Shown here: positions 1 to 10,336 of the stretch, one piece after another
How positions within the stretch are numbered: the stretch's first letter is position 1
Layout: every line of letters starts with the position of its first letter
Assembly (NCBI GenBank): GCA_016630955.3
Contig: CM049989.1
Coordinates: 1,116,001 to 1,180,000, forward strand
DNA length: 64,000 bases
Direction: 5' to 3'
DNA from: Didymella arachidicola
Taxonomy: Eukaryota; Ascomycota; Dothideomycetes; Pleosporales; Didymellaceae
Translations under genes and position numbers: made by a program
Notes under the pieces: model-generated
The model's input: the letters and a program-made list of their open reading frames with translations, nothing else
Database searches by the model: none
Told to the model about the DNA's origin: nothing

Positions 1-1
1 C

Positions 2-1109
2 CGCGGTGATCCAGCGACTCAAAAGAGGGTTTTCGAGCAGTGGAACATTAACGGCACGGGTCCACTCGCCACCAATGGTATTGAGGCCGGCGTTAAGATC
101 CGTCCAACAGAGGAAGAATTGAAGGCGATGGATAAGTGGCCTTGTCCAGAGTTCCGATCCGGCTGGGACAGCTACTTCAAGGACAAGCCAGACAAGCCAG
201 TCATGCATTACTCTGTTATCGCTGGTTGGTTCGGTGACCATATGGTCATGCCGGCGGGCAACTTCTTTACTATGTTCCACTTCCTGGAATATCCGTTCTC
301 GCGTGGCTCGACCCATATCACATCGTCCAACCCCTACGATGCTCCAGACTTCGATGCTGGCTTCATGAACGACAAGCGCGACATGGCACCCATGGTTTGG
401 GGCTACATTAAGTCTCGTGAGACAGCGCGTCGCATGGATGCTTACGCTGGTGAGGTGCAATCGATGCACCCATTCTACGCGTTCGACAGCCCTGCTCGTG
501 CCAATGACATGGATCTCCAGACTACCAACGCTGTGAGTAGCACCCTCTTCATCCACATTGCAATTTCTGACCAGACACCAGTACGCTCTTCCCGGCAATA
601 TTACTGCTGGTATCCAGCACGGCTCCTGGACCATGCCCCTTCAGAAGGGCAAGGCACCCAGCCCCAGCTTCCTCAATTCGAACTCGCAGCACGTGCTCGA
701 GGATCTCCAGTACACTTCCGAAGACATCAAGCACATTGAGAACTGGACGAAACGTACATAACTTCCTCATTCATTCGTTGATCTTTACTGACATCATACA
801 GGCCACGTCGAGACTACCTGGCACTCGCTCGGCACATGCTCGATGGCACCCAAGAACGGCAACAGCATCGTCAAGCATGGTGTCTTGGACGAGCGCCTCA
901 ACGTGCACGGTGTCAAGGGCCTCAAGGTCGCTGACCTATCCATCTGTCCCGATAACGTCGGTTGCAACACATACTCGACTGCGTTGCTCATTGGTGAGAA
1001 GTGTGCTGTGCTCACTGCTGAGGACCTGGGCTACAGTGGTGCCGCGCTTGACATGAAGGTACCGGAATACCACGCCCCGAGAGAGATCGTGGGGTTGAGC
1101 AGACTGTAA
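2..1109 (+). CDS. Alcohol (methanol) oxidase, GMC family, 3' part
   Basis: This is the C-terminal 336 residues of a FAD-dependent glucose-methanol-choline oxidoreductase of the alcohol oxidase class, which oxidises short primary alcohols to aldehyde plus H2O2 in peroxisomes. The reading frame is already open at base 2, so the FAD-binding N-terminus lies outside the window. Exons are 2-532, 582-753 and 802-1109. The introns are 49 and 48 nt, with GTGAGT and GTACAT donors. Diagnostic stretches are NGTGPLATNGIEAG, the active-site region HVETTWHSLGTCSMAP, and VADLSICPDNVGCNTYSTALLIGEK. The last three residues are SRL, a type-1 peroxisomal targeting signal, which supports a peroxisomal enzyme. It converges on the regulator at 1576-3533. 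Other GMC enzymes are the alternative, but these motifs fit alcohol oxidase much better. Confidence 0.9.
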
Positions 1110-1575
1110 GTGATTGGAGATGTACGTCGCTCTTTAGTGCTCTGAGGAGGTCAGACGGGTGGGGAAGTTATAGGAGGACAATTTGAGCGCTTGCTTGTGC
1201 ATAGTAAATGTTAATGAGTACCTGCAAAACAAACAGTCGCACACGTGCCTTGTGCAATGTTCAGTAGTACACAGTGGATCGTGGACGATTAGGGTATGTT
1301 GGACTTCATCACGTGCACACTGAAACTAGGTATCTAGGTAGTTGTTGAGAAAATCTAATGGGCTGTGCTTCGCAGTTGCCAACCTCGTATCGACATACGG
1401 ACCAGGGTTTTGCTCCCACAACGCGAAACTTCGAGGTCGACATACAGTATCACTTTCAAGGTCTATACCAGCAGTCTCGACAATGGTAGGAAACTGCCTC
1501 TAGTGAGATGATCATTCGGTCCACACAACTCGAATGGCATGTTAGATTGATCCAACGTGACTCAAGTCCCGCCCA
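1110..1575. other. Convergent 3' intergenic region
   Basis: The region between the ends of the alcohol oxidase gene and the Zn2Cys6 gene should hold both 3' UTRs. I see no further gene or repeat in it. Confidence 0.5.
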
Positions 1576-3533
1576 TCATATCGCGAAATTCGTCATGCCT
1601 GATGGTGTATCCCACAGCGCTTCCCAAGAAAAGTCAAATGCGTTGGGGTCCAAGATGTCAGAAAGTAAAAAGTTCGTGTCGTCAAAAGTTGGAACAGGCG
1701 GAACCTCGACACCGCTGCCATGTCCGTTGACGGGTGCTACACTTGTGACTTCGGCCTCGGAAGATGGTGCAGGCTCTCTCGAGTTCAGGGACGCAATTCT
1801 TGATACTGGCTCGGCACATCGTTCTAGAGCGTAAATGGCTAGATCCCAACCGTAGTTGTCTAGGGCGAACTGGACGTGCGCAATCACGCGCTGTAGCCTA
1901 TTCACTGATGTGTTGCGCACTTCAGGGTCCGTTGTCTCGACCGTGCATCGAAGGGAGACCGTAATGGCGTGGACCAAGAGGTGGGTAACGTATGGTAGCC
2001 AAAAGTCCTGGAATTGCAGTTCGCCAAATGAGAGAAGGAAGTCCAAGACAGCAGATGAGGAGGTACGCAGCTGGCGCATCCTGTCTCGTCCCAGTGTGCT
2101 GTCGCCTTCGAGAACTGCGGAGCGCAGCGTCACTCGTGCAAGCAGGAGGCGAGTGGAGAGGAAACAAAACCATAGGTTGCTAGACCCCGGCTGATTTGGA
2201 AGCGGCAGCCCTGCATATTGGTCAATATCTGCTGTGAACAACCCACATCTTCCCGAGATGACTTACAAGTAGGTAGCTGAGCCTCTAAGTTGTTCAGCTC
2301 GCGCTTAAAGTGGGCTACTTGCTGTGACAGCTGCATGCGATCTGGTTCGATTTGGTAGATGAGGGGAATGATCGATTGCACGAGTTCTGTCAATGCGCAG
2401 AAATGCACAAAACATGTGGTTGCCTGCTTCTGCTGTTGATTCGCTTTGTGACTGATCAATGACCCCACTGTCGGTCGAGGCACATCATGATAGCCTTTTG
2501 TGATGTGTGGAGGACTACCGTACGCAACGCTCGACCATGTATCTGTGATGAGTACACACCACCAAAGACGTACTCTTACCGACCGCTCATTCTCTGTGAT
2601 GTTCCATTTCGCTGGATCGCGATGTAATCCGAAAGTTTGCGCAAGCGAGACCGTCTTGCCACAAAGTGTGATGTTGCCAACAATCGACACAGATGGACGG
2701 CCAATCTGGTCAAGAATTGCTGTTGATACTGTCGACATACCCGGACTCAGGAAGTCTTCGAGCGTTGCTGAAATAGCTTTGTTCCACACATAGTGCGCAT
2801 CGGGTCTTGGGTGCATCTTGAGCGTCTCTGATCTCGGCCATAAAGGCGAGGCATGGGCAATGATGACACAGAGCATGTTGTTTGGCGCTTTCTCAAGCTG
2901 GCCGCTGCGAAGAAGCGCACACATTTCCTCATCGATTACTGGGAAGTGGTAGTGGACATGCCTGAAGTATAATTCAACGACCTCTTGCTTGAACGGACCG
3001 ATGATCTGCTCAAGAATATCCCGCTGGGATCTCCCACACCCACTGCCGGGTGGTAATCCCGTCCGAAACCTCGGAACTGTGACATATGTGATGGGATCTT
3101 GCACATCGTGATTAAGGGTCTGATAGGCTGAATTATCGGCGCTTTCTCCTCCGGGTTTGCGATGCTTGGCGAGGTGACGGTTGAATATATCCAGGTCCTC
3201 AGCAAGATGCGATGCCATAATAATGGAAGCAGATGGGTTATTTGTCGGCTTGTGCAGGATTGGTGCTGACCGAGGTCGCATAGGCCCGTCTTCCATTCCA
3301 TCGGCGCTGACTCTTCGACGCTTTGCAGGCTTGCGGTCACCATTTTCTTCGGTTGGCGAACTCGTAGATGACTCCACATACTGACATTTCAAACGTCTTT
3401 CCCGACATGAAAGGCATGGCTCTCCGGGAATGTCGATGTGACAGCGGATTTTGCGCGACCGACATCTGGTGCAGGCCGGCACCTTATGCGATCGATATGG
3501 CCGATTTTGGATCGGTGCCGCGCTGGCCATCAA
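1576..3533 (-). CDS. Zn2Cys6 transcription factor with fungal-specific middle region
   Basis: A 633-residue DNA-binding regulator in two exons, 3533-2267 and 2210-1576. The binuclear zinc cluster is complete: C21, C24, C31, C40, C43 and C50, followed by a basic stretch. A nuclear-type signal (KPAKRRRVS) comes next. The middle region includes LYFRHVHYHFPVIDEE, LCGKTVSLAQTFGLHRDP and VRLWWCVLITDTW, the usual fungal_trans pattern. The intron has a GTAAGT donor at 2266 and a TATGCAG acceptor at 2211. This 56-nt choice has a TTGAC branch-like site and gives LPTWLPLPNQPGSSNLW, which fits the family. A CAG 21 nt upstream would also keep frame but gives a 35-nt intron. The target genes cannot be told from sequence, and a role for the adjacent alcohol oxidase is speculation. 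Confidence 0.85.
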
Positions 3534-3676
3534 GATGTGTCGACTGCTTCAACGATAAGACTTCCTAGCTCTTCTCCATACGCTCGGATGCTGTTGCTAC
3601 GAATGGAGACTTGTTCCGCGCGGACTGGCGATTGTTGAGATGTGATGAAAGAGTAGTCAGATGACTAGAGCAGATC

Positions 3677-4626
3677 GTGGAGAATGCGCTAACCTTTCTG
3701 GTCAGCTATGTTGGAAGCGGCGCTCTTGCCGAATGCCGAACGCGGGCAGGCTGCCACTCCATTCTTCATCCACCCTCGTACTTCATGGACGCAATTTATG
3801 CAACTTTTGGCAAGCTGCGCACAGTGTGTGAACATGCTGGTGTTCTTGTGTCCAAACCATATTGTCCATCTCGCTTTCTAGACCTCCCAACTGAGGTACG
3901 GCTTCTTATCTACCAGGAGCTCTTTGGCGGGTCAAGAGCACACAGTGTGTTTGAATGGGAGCAGCGTGTTCCCAGCAAAAAAAAATCGAATATGAGCCAC
4001 AAAGTTCCGAAAGAAAGAGACATCGAGTCCATGGCCATATGCTTCACGTCGATCACGACGACACTACTTGTGGCTTTCAATCGGCTGTGCTACGCTCATG
4101 CAGGACTGTGTACGACGAGGCTTTACCTGTACTATACGCAAACCCCGTTTTTGACATCTCAATGTACGCAGGAAGAGAAGGTGACCTTCCCCTCTTAAAT
4201 GCTGCGCATATACGCCGCATCACGACCGACGCCTCAAGACAAGACACCTTGAATGAAGGCGAAATGGGAGAAGGTTATCAATCAGCAGGTATACTATGGG
4301 ACAAACTACTGTTACTTGCCATTCATATTGGTCCTGGTCTAGGATGTGGGATCGCGAAAGACGGATCTGCAGATGCCATTGAAAAAGCCATGTGTGGGCG
4401 CACAACTCCAGTCGAGTATGAAGCCAGCGACGCGGAATGGCTCTATAAGGCCAATTCTGCTTCAGAACTCAGGAAGCTCGGAATTTGTTCCCTGCCAGTC
4501 CCTGAGAGCTGGTACATCAGAAAAGGCAGTACTGTACTGCGGGACTCGTTGCCGAGGACCCCAACGAGTTATCTTGCGCATGGCTCACGTTTACATATTC
4601 TGAAGGATTATCGGGCGATAAGTTGA
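3677..4626 (+). pseudogene. LPTEVR-type (F-box/2EXR-like) gene with apparent frameshift
   Basis: Two overlapping frames together look like one protein of the large fungal family that opens with a short F-box-like segment. The first frame gives PSRFLDLPTEVRLLIYQELFGG (3677 or 3785 to about 3980). The second, -1 relative to it, gives VLRSCRTVYDEALPVLYANPVF and continues to the stop at 4626. The frames meet at a run of nine A residues (3977-3985), and one extra A would join them. I found no GT..AG intron of suitable length and phase. The gene is therefore either broken or carries a homopolymer error in the assembly. The start is uncertain (ATG at 3677 or 3785). No precise function can be given. 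It diverges from the Zn2Cys6 gene across about 140-250 bp. Confidence 0.5.
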
Positions 4627-5235
4627 ATCCTTCTCTCGCATGCTCTTACGACCTATGAAATGAGATCTTGAATACGCGAAGGACCTGTTTATTCTCCAAT
4701 CGCTTACATTGAGCTCTATAGGTTTGCAAGACGATCGCTCAGGTAGCGAGTTGTACCGAACCAACGTGCGTTTCGAGATCGCAATTTATTCCAACGGCTG
4801 TCAAGATATGGACAGCGGTCCTGATAAGCGCATAATGAAAATACGAGTCTGCCTGGAGAACGCCTGCCAAGGCGTTGCTGTGTGACTACACGCGGGTCAA
4901 ATTGCTGAAGTGGGTTTTTGTACATGTTTTCCCACGCAACTGGCGGCCTAAAGCTGCGCAACAACCTATCAACGAAGAACAAGCTTTAGACTCTTGCCAC
5001 AGCAAATACAGGCCTAACTCTTATAGGCTGACGGTCTCGTCCTTCTAGTCGTGTGTGTTCCTCGAACAGGCGAGCCGGCTAATGCAACGATTGCACGACC
5101 CGAAGTACTGAATCAGCCTCGTATGGAAAAATACATTACACCACTCCATAAAGCCGTATCTTAAAGACAGACTTTACTGTCACACATTCGCACACACCCT
5201 ACCAAGCTCATTGGACCTCTACACAACAGTCTAGC
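4627..5235. other. Intergenic, upstream of the orphan membrane-protein gene
   Basis: I see no convincing gene here. An 88-codon minus-strand frame at 4716-4982 begins on a non-ATG codon and matches nothing I recognise. The last 100 bases presumably hold the promoter and leader of the gene that starts at 5236. Confidence 0.4.
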
Positions 5236-6129
5236 ATGCGTGCCTACAACATCCTCAGCACCATTGCTTTGTTAGCAACATCAACGGCCGGCTCAGATTT
5301 GCCCTGCTTTAATGACATTTGCTGGACATCATGGAGATGCTGGTACAGTCGAAAATCAAGCTATGACTCCAGCATCGGAAACCGATGCGGTCTACCCCAC
5401 AACGTCTACCGGCAAGGTTACGATGATGCACCATGGACCACTTTGGTTTGGGGCCAGAATTACGCGATGACCTGGAAGTCGAACTACGAGACTCAGGGGG
5501 AGGATATCGTACTGGAGTGGTTGATGTTTGAAGCGCCTGGAACGGAGAGTATGACATGAATGCAATTCATTTCGACGACTGAAGACTGACGCTAGACAGA
5601 GCCGATCCAGCCAAATGAGACAGATATGTTCTTCGACTACCGTGGCATGGGCCCCGAGCGCTTCGTCGTTGCGTATTCGCAAAGTAGACCTCACGCTCCC
5701 TTCGTCGGTCATGATCATTGATGCACCCCAGATATCAGCGCTGCCATCACCGGCTGGCAATTTCAGCCCTCGCTCTCGTCGTTCCCAAACGATCACCTCA
5801 ACATCTCTTCGATACAGGCCGCCGGCTACGCCCTGGAGCGCAATGTTTTCCGTCTGTACCACCCCAAGACGTTCAACCCGCACAACAGCAAGACATGGGA
5901 TCTGAGCGAGCCGTTCATGGTGATCAAGCCAAGGGAAGAGAATATGATCAAGAAGGCTGCAAGCAACCAGAAGAAGGCTGATAACAAGCAACTCGCAATC
6001 GGAGTCAGTGTTGGCGTTTCTCTGGCGTGGTTTGTTGCATTTTTGGTGTCATGGTACACGAGTGCCTGGTACCAGAGGAGGGTGCTGGAGAAGAAGGGGG
6101 CTCTGCTGAGCCCTGCTAGGCTCGATTGA
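5236..6129 (+). CDS. Orphan protein with signal peptide and single C-terminal TM segment
   Basis: A 264-residue protein of unknown function in three exons: 5236-5548, 5600-5683 and 5732-6129. All phases agree and both introns are about 50 nt (donors GTATGA and GTAGAC). The N-terminus MRAYNILSTIALLATSTAGS is a likely signal peptide. The ectodomain has four early cysteines (CFNDICWTSWRC, then C in NRCGLPHN) and is rich in W, Y and F. Near the C-terminus a basic stretch (KKAASNQKKADNK) leads into one hydrophobic segment (LAIGVSVGVSLAWFVAFLVS). A short basic tail follows (YQRRVLEKKG). This predicts a type I membrane protein with a small cytosolic tail. I know no family for it. The gene model is well supported, because both joins restore long continuous frames. 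Confidence 0.72.
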
Positions 6130-6342
6130 AGGGCGAAGATTGGGATGCGAGTACCTAACCGGGCAATTTGTCGCTTGCGAGCGCAATGGAAAGACTTATG
6201 AATACTTAGTGGAACACACGGACCTTTGCTGAGGCTTTTTCTATGATTGGGCGTATGTAATCAACACAGGATTATCCGTAGCTAGGACATTGATCGAATA
6301 CAATGACTTGGTCGCGCCTCTTACCCTGCAGGTTAGATTCTC

Positions 6343-7465
6343 TTAGAATATCGCAACAGCATTTGGCGGACTTGCAACACCGCCCGGGACCTACAATTTT
6401 GTTAGCCAAAATTTTCATCATTGTTACGCAGTCACCGACCTTGAGTGGCACACTACTGACGAAACATGTCCACCTTCCCAGCTCCTCTGCTTTCTCACAC
6501 AGTCTTTCCAGATCCCACATCTCACCGATCATGACTCCCCACCCACCAAGCAACCACTGATGCAAGAGACCGCCACCTTGCATATCGCCTTCCCACTCCT
6601 CGCCTTTCCAAATTCCTCCCGGCTTGGTGTGATCGCCAACCAGTGGCGCCATTTCAAAGGAAGGGGCATCACTAAGATTGTTACAAGTTTTCCGGTTAAA
6701 ACAAAAAGGGACTTACCCAGCAACAGCCACAAATCCACCCTCCCAAATCCATCGCAGTGTCTCCTTCGAGCTCTGCACGCCCGCAAACGTCGGCGGCTTA
6801 TTCGCCAGCTCCTTCCTCTCCTCCTCGCTCAGTTTCTCGTACTGTTCCGTAAACCCCGTCCGGACCAGCAACAGATCACCATTTCGCGTCTCAATGCCTG
6901 TGTCTTTGAGCATGACCTTCAATTCCCCAGCCGTAATGGCATGACTGCTCAACGCATTGATAGCATCCCTGCCCTGCTTAGCTAGCCACCGGGGGTAATC
7001 CAGGATAACAGCACGCGCCGTAATACCACCCGAGTGCGCAATTTTGTCAATGCCGATGATCTCTGTGTTCTCGATGTCCTGCTGTGTCCTTCCGCCGTAG
7101 TAGCGAGCGGCTTGTTGGTACCCGTAATGTCTGAATCCGTCCCATTGGCTCGAGGACTGAGTGTTGATGTCCAAATGGTCGTCGTTGACGATTCTCTTGG
7201 TGCCATCTGGGTGCGTGCGGTTTTCCATGCGCCAGCCGAAAGAGGGACGGCCGAAAGATGGATGTGAGGGGAGATTCAATAGCCAGTCCAGAGATACGCG
7301 GTCACCTGTCTGTATTTCCCGGGCTGCAGCTTTGACTGTCGCAGGCGTAATCATGTTAAGGGCGCCCAGCTCATCATCGAAACCATAGAGACCCCATGCG
7401 TTGCCTGGTGGACCTTCCTTATCCAAAGGGAGTTCGTCAAATGGCGGTCGGCCAGCTTGCTCCAT
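6343..7465 (-). CDS. Cyclase-family (kynurenine formamidase-like) metal hydrolase
   Basis: A 342-residue protein of the PF04199 'putative cyclase' family. Members include metal-dependent formamidases and lactone hydrolases, and the substrate here is unknown. Exons are 7465-6717, 6671-6440 and 6390-6343. The fungal subgroup pattern is clear: WGLYGFDDELGALNMITP near the start, SSQWDGFRHYGY in place of the bacterial HxGTHxD box, then AGELKVMLKDTG and LLVRTGF. The join GFVAVAG-DAPSFE matches the family. The last exon adds only 15 residues (VPGGVASPPNAVAIF). It needs a GTCGGT donor at 6439, and this phase-0 choice restores the conserved ending. The start at MEQAGRPPFDELPL (7465) is preferred. An upstream ATG at 7555 would add 30 residues of low-quality sequence. 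Confidence 0.82.
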
Positions 7466-7864
7466 GTTGTTGGTCGTCGTGATGCTGTTGTCGATATTAG
7501 CCGTGGTACTTTGATATGAACAGGTGCCCTTGCGTCGTAAGAGGAGATTGTGCATGCAATGGAGAGGCGACGTATCACAAGCTGGTTATGTATACAGGTG
7601 TAGTTGCAGATCGTGAAGTTAGCCACTGACGTCCACGAGGTTGGAGGGGTAGCGCGATAAGCGGCGGGGCTCCTCCGCTCCTTGAAGATGTTATCCGGCT
7701 TTAACGAGCATTATCCGGCAGAAAACAAGATCACCATCGGTCGGTGATGTGCCGAGTCGATTGTGATAGTTGAAAAACGGTCTTGCCGTTGCGTTCATTA
7801 CGCAGTACATTAGCAATTGTATACACAAGGGTCATCTCGGCGTTTGCAACATCACCACCGTTTC
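7466..7864. other. Intergenic between two minus-strand genes
   Basis: This stretch holds the promoter and leader of the cyclase gene (towards 7466) and the 3' flank of the Rab-GAP gene (from 7864). No other feature is seen. Confidence 0.5.
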
Positions 7865-9607
7865 CTAGAAGTCAGGACCCATACCAACTCCTCTCGAGCT
7901 TGTGTTCTTCAAGTGTGCACCACTTCCTTTGAACAGGCTCTGCCATATGAACGCTTCGCTCAGTAGAAGCTCGATGTCCTTCTCGGTCCATTGCTTGGTC
8001 GGCAGCGACTGCAGGAACATCATGACTTCCTGAAAGTCCATCTTCCGCAGCTGATCTGACCACTTGACGAGGAATGCTGCGCATACATAGAGATGGAAGG
8101 AAGAGAAGCCGTCTTCCTCAGCCTGAGACATGTTAGCAAAGTATTGCGGCGACGACTCGCAGAGACTCACCAGGTATGTGTCCCACATTCGAATGGTGTT
8201 CTTCACGGAGATCTCGCGCATGAGCAGGCAGTTCATCCACCGAAAACTGAATTGGATGAATTCGACGCCTTCGTTCTGCAGGTGTTTCGCCAAGCCATCA
8301 TCGATACGCGTAGTGAGGTCTCGCAGACTTGCCACTTGGCGTTGTATCCCTGGCTGATGTGCGATGTAATTGTCTTGTATACCGTCAAGAAGCTTCGTCA
8401 AACACCAGAACGAATCAGCTTCAACAGCGTCGAGGACTTGTTTCGGAAGCTGCCCAGGGTCCATGCCAGATTCGATGTCAGGATCTGAGATGTAGGCGCC
8501 GAGGAACACTTGCCAAAATGGTGTGACGAGATCGTTGATGCCCTGAACATAGCCTGACGCGGGATGTCGTATCGCCCAAACGTACAATATCCTTTCTAAT
8601 GACCGTTGTGTTGCTTCGTAGCTGTATAGTTCCAGATGTGGATTCGTCCGCGGTACGTCAATACTAATCTGATGCCAAATAGCCTCGTCGAGACCTCTGC
8701 CTCGACCACGGATAGCCGATGAGAATGAAGGAGCGCCTGTTAGCTCAGCCGCAACGGCACCAGTGCTACCTGAGGGGCCCTTCTCAAAAGCTTGCCGAAC
8801 GCCCTCCAGATATTCTTTCCTTTTGCGCTCCAGCGTTGCTACTCGTCTTTCGCTGCTTGTTGGCAAGTAACCCAACAAGACTTGCCAAGTCATTGCGCGC
8901 ACCTCAGAGGGCACTCCTGACCATGCCGAGTCGCGCAAATCTGACAGAGAGATTGTGCTCGCCTGTAGTATCCTCTTGAACTTGTTTATGCGCGTCGTTC
9001 GGGCCGAGTACTCTTCGATCTGCTTGGCAATGGCATTGGGTGGTACGGAGGGATGTTCGATGAGGTGCATGGAGTTTGCAGGATCGCGCAGAATTTCCTG
9101 ATACTGCGGGCGCAGTATCTTCCCTTCGATCTTCTTCGCAGTAGGATAGCTGGGGATGCCTCGTTCTTCTGCAATGTCACCGCTGTCTATGCTTCGCCAT
9201 GCTGTCGAACCTGCTGAACCTAAACCGTTCCTTGTGTGCGCATATGTCCCTCCTAAGTCTTTTCCCTTTGCTGGTTCCTTTCGCCGACCCTTTCTTCGCG
9301 CATTTGCTATGCTAGGGAGGCCGAACTCGTCCTCATCGTCCTCGAACATGATGTCGCCATCGTCGCCATCGTCGTCAGCGCCCCAATCGTTATTGGACTG
9401 GCGCAGAAAGCTCGTATAGGTTTCGCGCGTAGGTCGTGGTGAAATGTTGTTGCTGCTTCGATGCGGTGCGGCGCTCGACTCGCGGCTGTGTCCAGCAGAG
9501 GGCGGGGTACGCGGTCGTGAGTTCGATCCAGAGATGTTTCTAGACAACTTAGCTGAAGCGCTACAGCTTGCGCACATGTGGGCATACATGGAATTGAAAT
9601 TCAGCAA
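7865..9607 (-). CDS. GYP1: TBC-domain Rab GTPase-activating protein, Gyp1-like
   Basis: This GAP would act on Ypt1/Rab1-type GTPases in ER-Golgi traffic. An acidic, Ser-rich N-terminus precedes the TBC domain (about residue 210 onward). Landmarks are SAWSGVPSEVRAMTWQVLLGYLP; the arginine finger in ISIDVPRTNP; the glutamine finger in SGYVQGINDLVTPFW; and FRWMNCLLMREI. The intron at 8123-8170 (GTGAGT..GCTAAC..CAG) is exactly 48 nt and stop-free. Without it the protein reads MWDTYLAEEDGFSSFHLYV, as the family requires, giving 564 residues from the ATG at 9607. The true start is probably further upstream: the same frame is open back to about 9712 (NSPFWRTTSNTSNTSTQSKK) with no ATG. At least one short 5' exon is likely. 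A candidate is the ATG at 9936 (MKKQQQ, then GTACGA). Confidence 0.88.
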   Translation of the reverse strand: MLNFNSMYAHMCASCSASAKLSRNISGSNSRPRTPPSAGHSRESSAAPHRSSNNISPRPTRETYTSFLRQSNNDWGADDDGDDGDIMFEDDEDEFGLPSIANARRKGRRKEPAKGKDLGGTYAHTRNGLGSAGSTAWRSIDSGDIAEERGIPSYPTAKKIEGKILRPQYQEILRDPANSMHLIEHPSVPPNAIAKQIEEYSARTTRINKFKRILQASTISLSDLRDSAWSGVPSEVRAMTWQVLLGYLPTSSERRVATLERKRKEYLEGVRQAFEKGPSGSTGAVAAELTGAPSFSSAIRGRGRGLDEAIWHQISIDVPRTNPHLELYSYEATQRSLERILYVWAIRHPASGYVQGINDLVTPFWQVFLGAYISDPDIESGMDPGQLPKQVLDAVEADSFWCLTKLLDGIQDNYIAHQPGIQRQVASLRDLTTRIDDGLAKHLQNEGVEFIQFSFRWMNCLLMREISVKNTIRMWDTYLVSLCESSPQYFANMSQAEEDGFSSFHLYVCAAFLVKWSDQLRKMDFQEVMMFLQSLPTKQWTEKDIELLLSEAFIWQSLFKGSGAHLKNTSSRGVGMGPDF

Positions 9608-10336
9608 GTCAGCGTGCGAGTACGATGCGCCGACTATCTTCTTGCTTTGTGTGGAGGTATTGGAGGTGTTGGAGGTTGTTCGCCAGAAGGGAGAATTAGA
9701 ACTGCATGCCTTATGTCAGCGATCATGTGCACTGCACGCTGAGATGATTTAAAACCTACGCAGAGCGATCTGTTGGCAGCAAAACGACATGTTAGCTACC
9801 TCGATGCTATGACGCCTGCGGCCAAGTGGAAGTGCACGAACCAACCTGGACCATTTCCTAGGCAGAGAAGGTTAGCAGTGTACTGTAATTTGGTCACTCA
9901 AGCGACAGATGTTCGTACCTGCTGTTGCTTCTTCATCCTGGCTGAAGGGTGCGAATACGTCTCGTCTGGGGCATCACGCTCGCCCCGCTTGATGCTGTCT
10001 GCCCTCGAGGTCGAGCACCGAGCTACCGTGGAGGCAGTCGGCGAGCCGTGCGCCGCGGCTCTCTTGCCCGCAAAAGTCGCGCTTGTCACGCTTGCAGTCT
10101 AGCGGGCCTGGCCCAGCATCACCCTGTCGCAAGCTCTTCTGCGCATCCCAGCCTTTGAGACTTGACACTCGACCCTGGCCCGCGCTCTTCGAGCAATTGC
10201 TTTATAGCCTCCGCTTGCTTGACTCCCTTTCTCTTGCTCATCTGTCTACCTAGCGCCGACAGCTCTGAGTAACGGACGCCTTGCACGCGACTTCTTTCAT
10301 TCTTTTCAGTCACCCACGCGTCACCGCACCATTACT
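9608..10336. other. Divergent 5' region of GYP1-like and HRP1-like genes
   Basis: The side next to 9608 probably contains unassigned 5' exon(s) of the Rab-GAP gene. The frame is open to about 9712, and splice-like sites occur at 9853-9919 (GTACGA donor, TGCTAAC branch, CCTAG acceptor). The remainder is the shared promoter with the HRP1-like gene. No RNA gene was recognised. Confidence 0.45.

Noticed and set aside
2211..2266. A 35-nt intron in the Zn2Cys6 gene using the first CAG (2232)
   Set aside because: The next CAG gives a 56-nt intron with a branch-like site and a better family match, and both keep frame.
4716..4982. An 88-codon minus-strand frame
   Set aside because: It starts on a non-ATG codon and has no recognisable family or splice partner.
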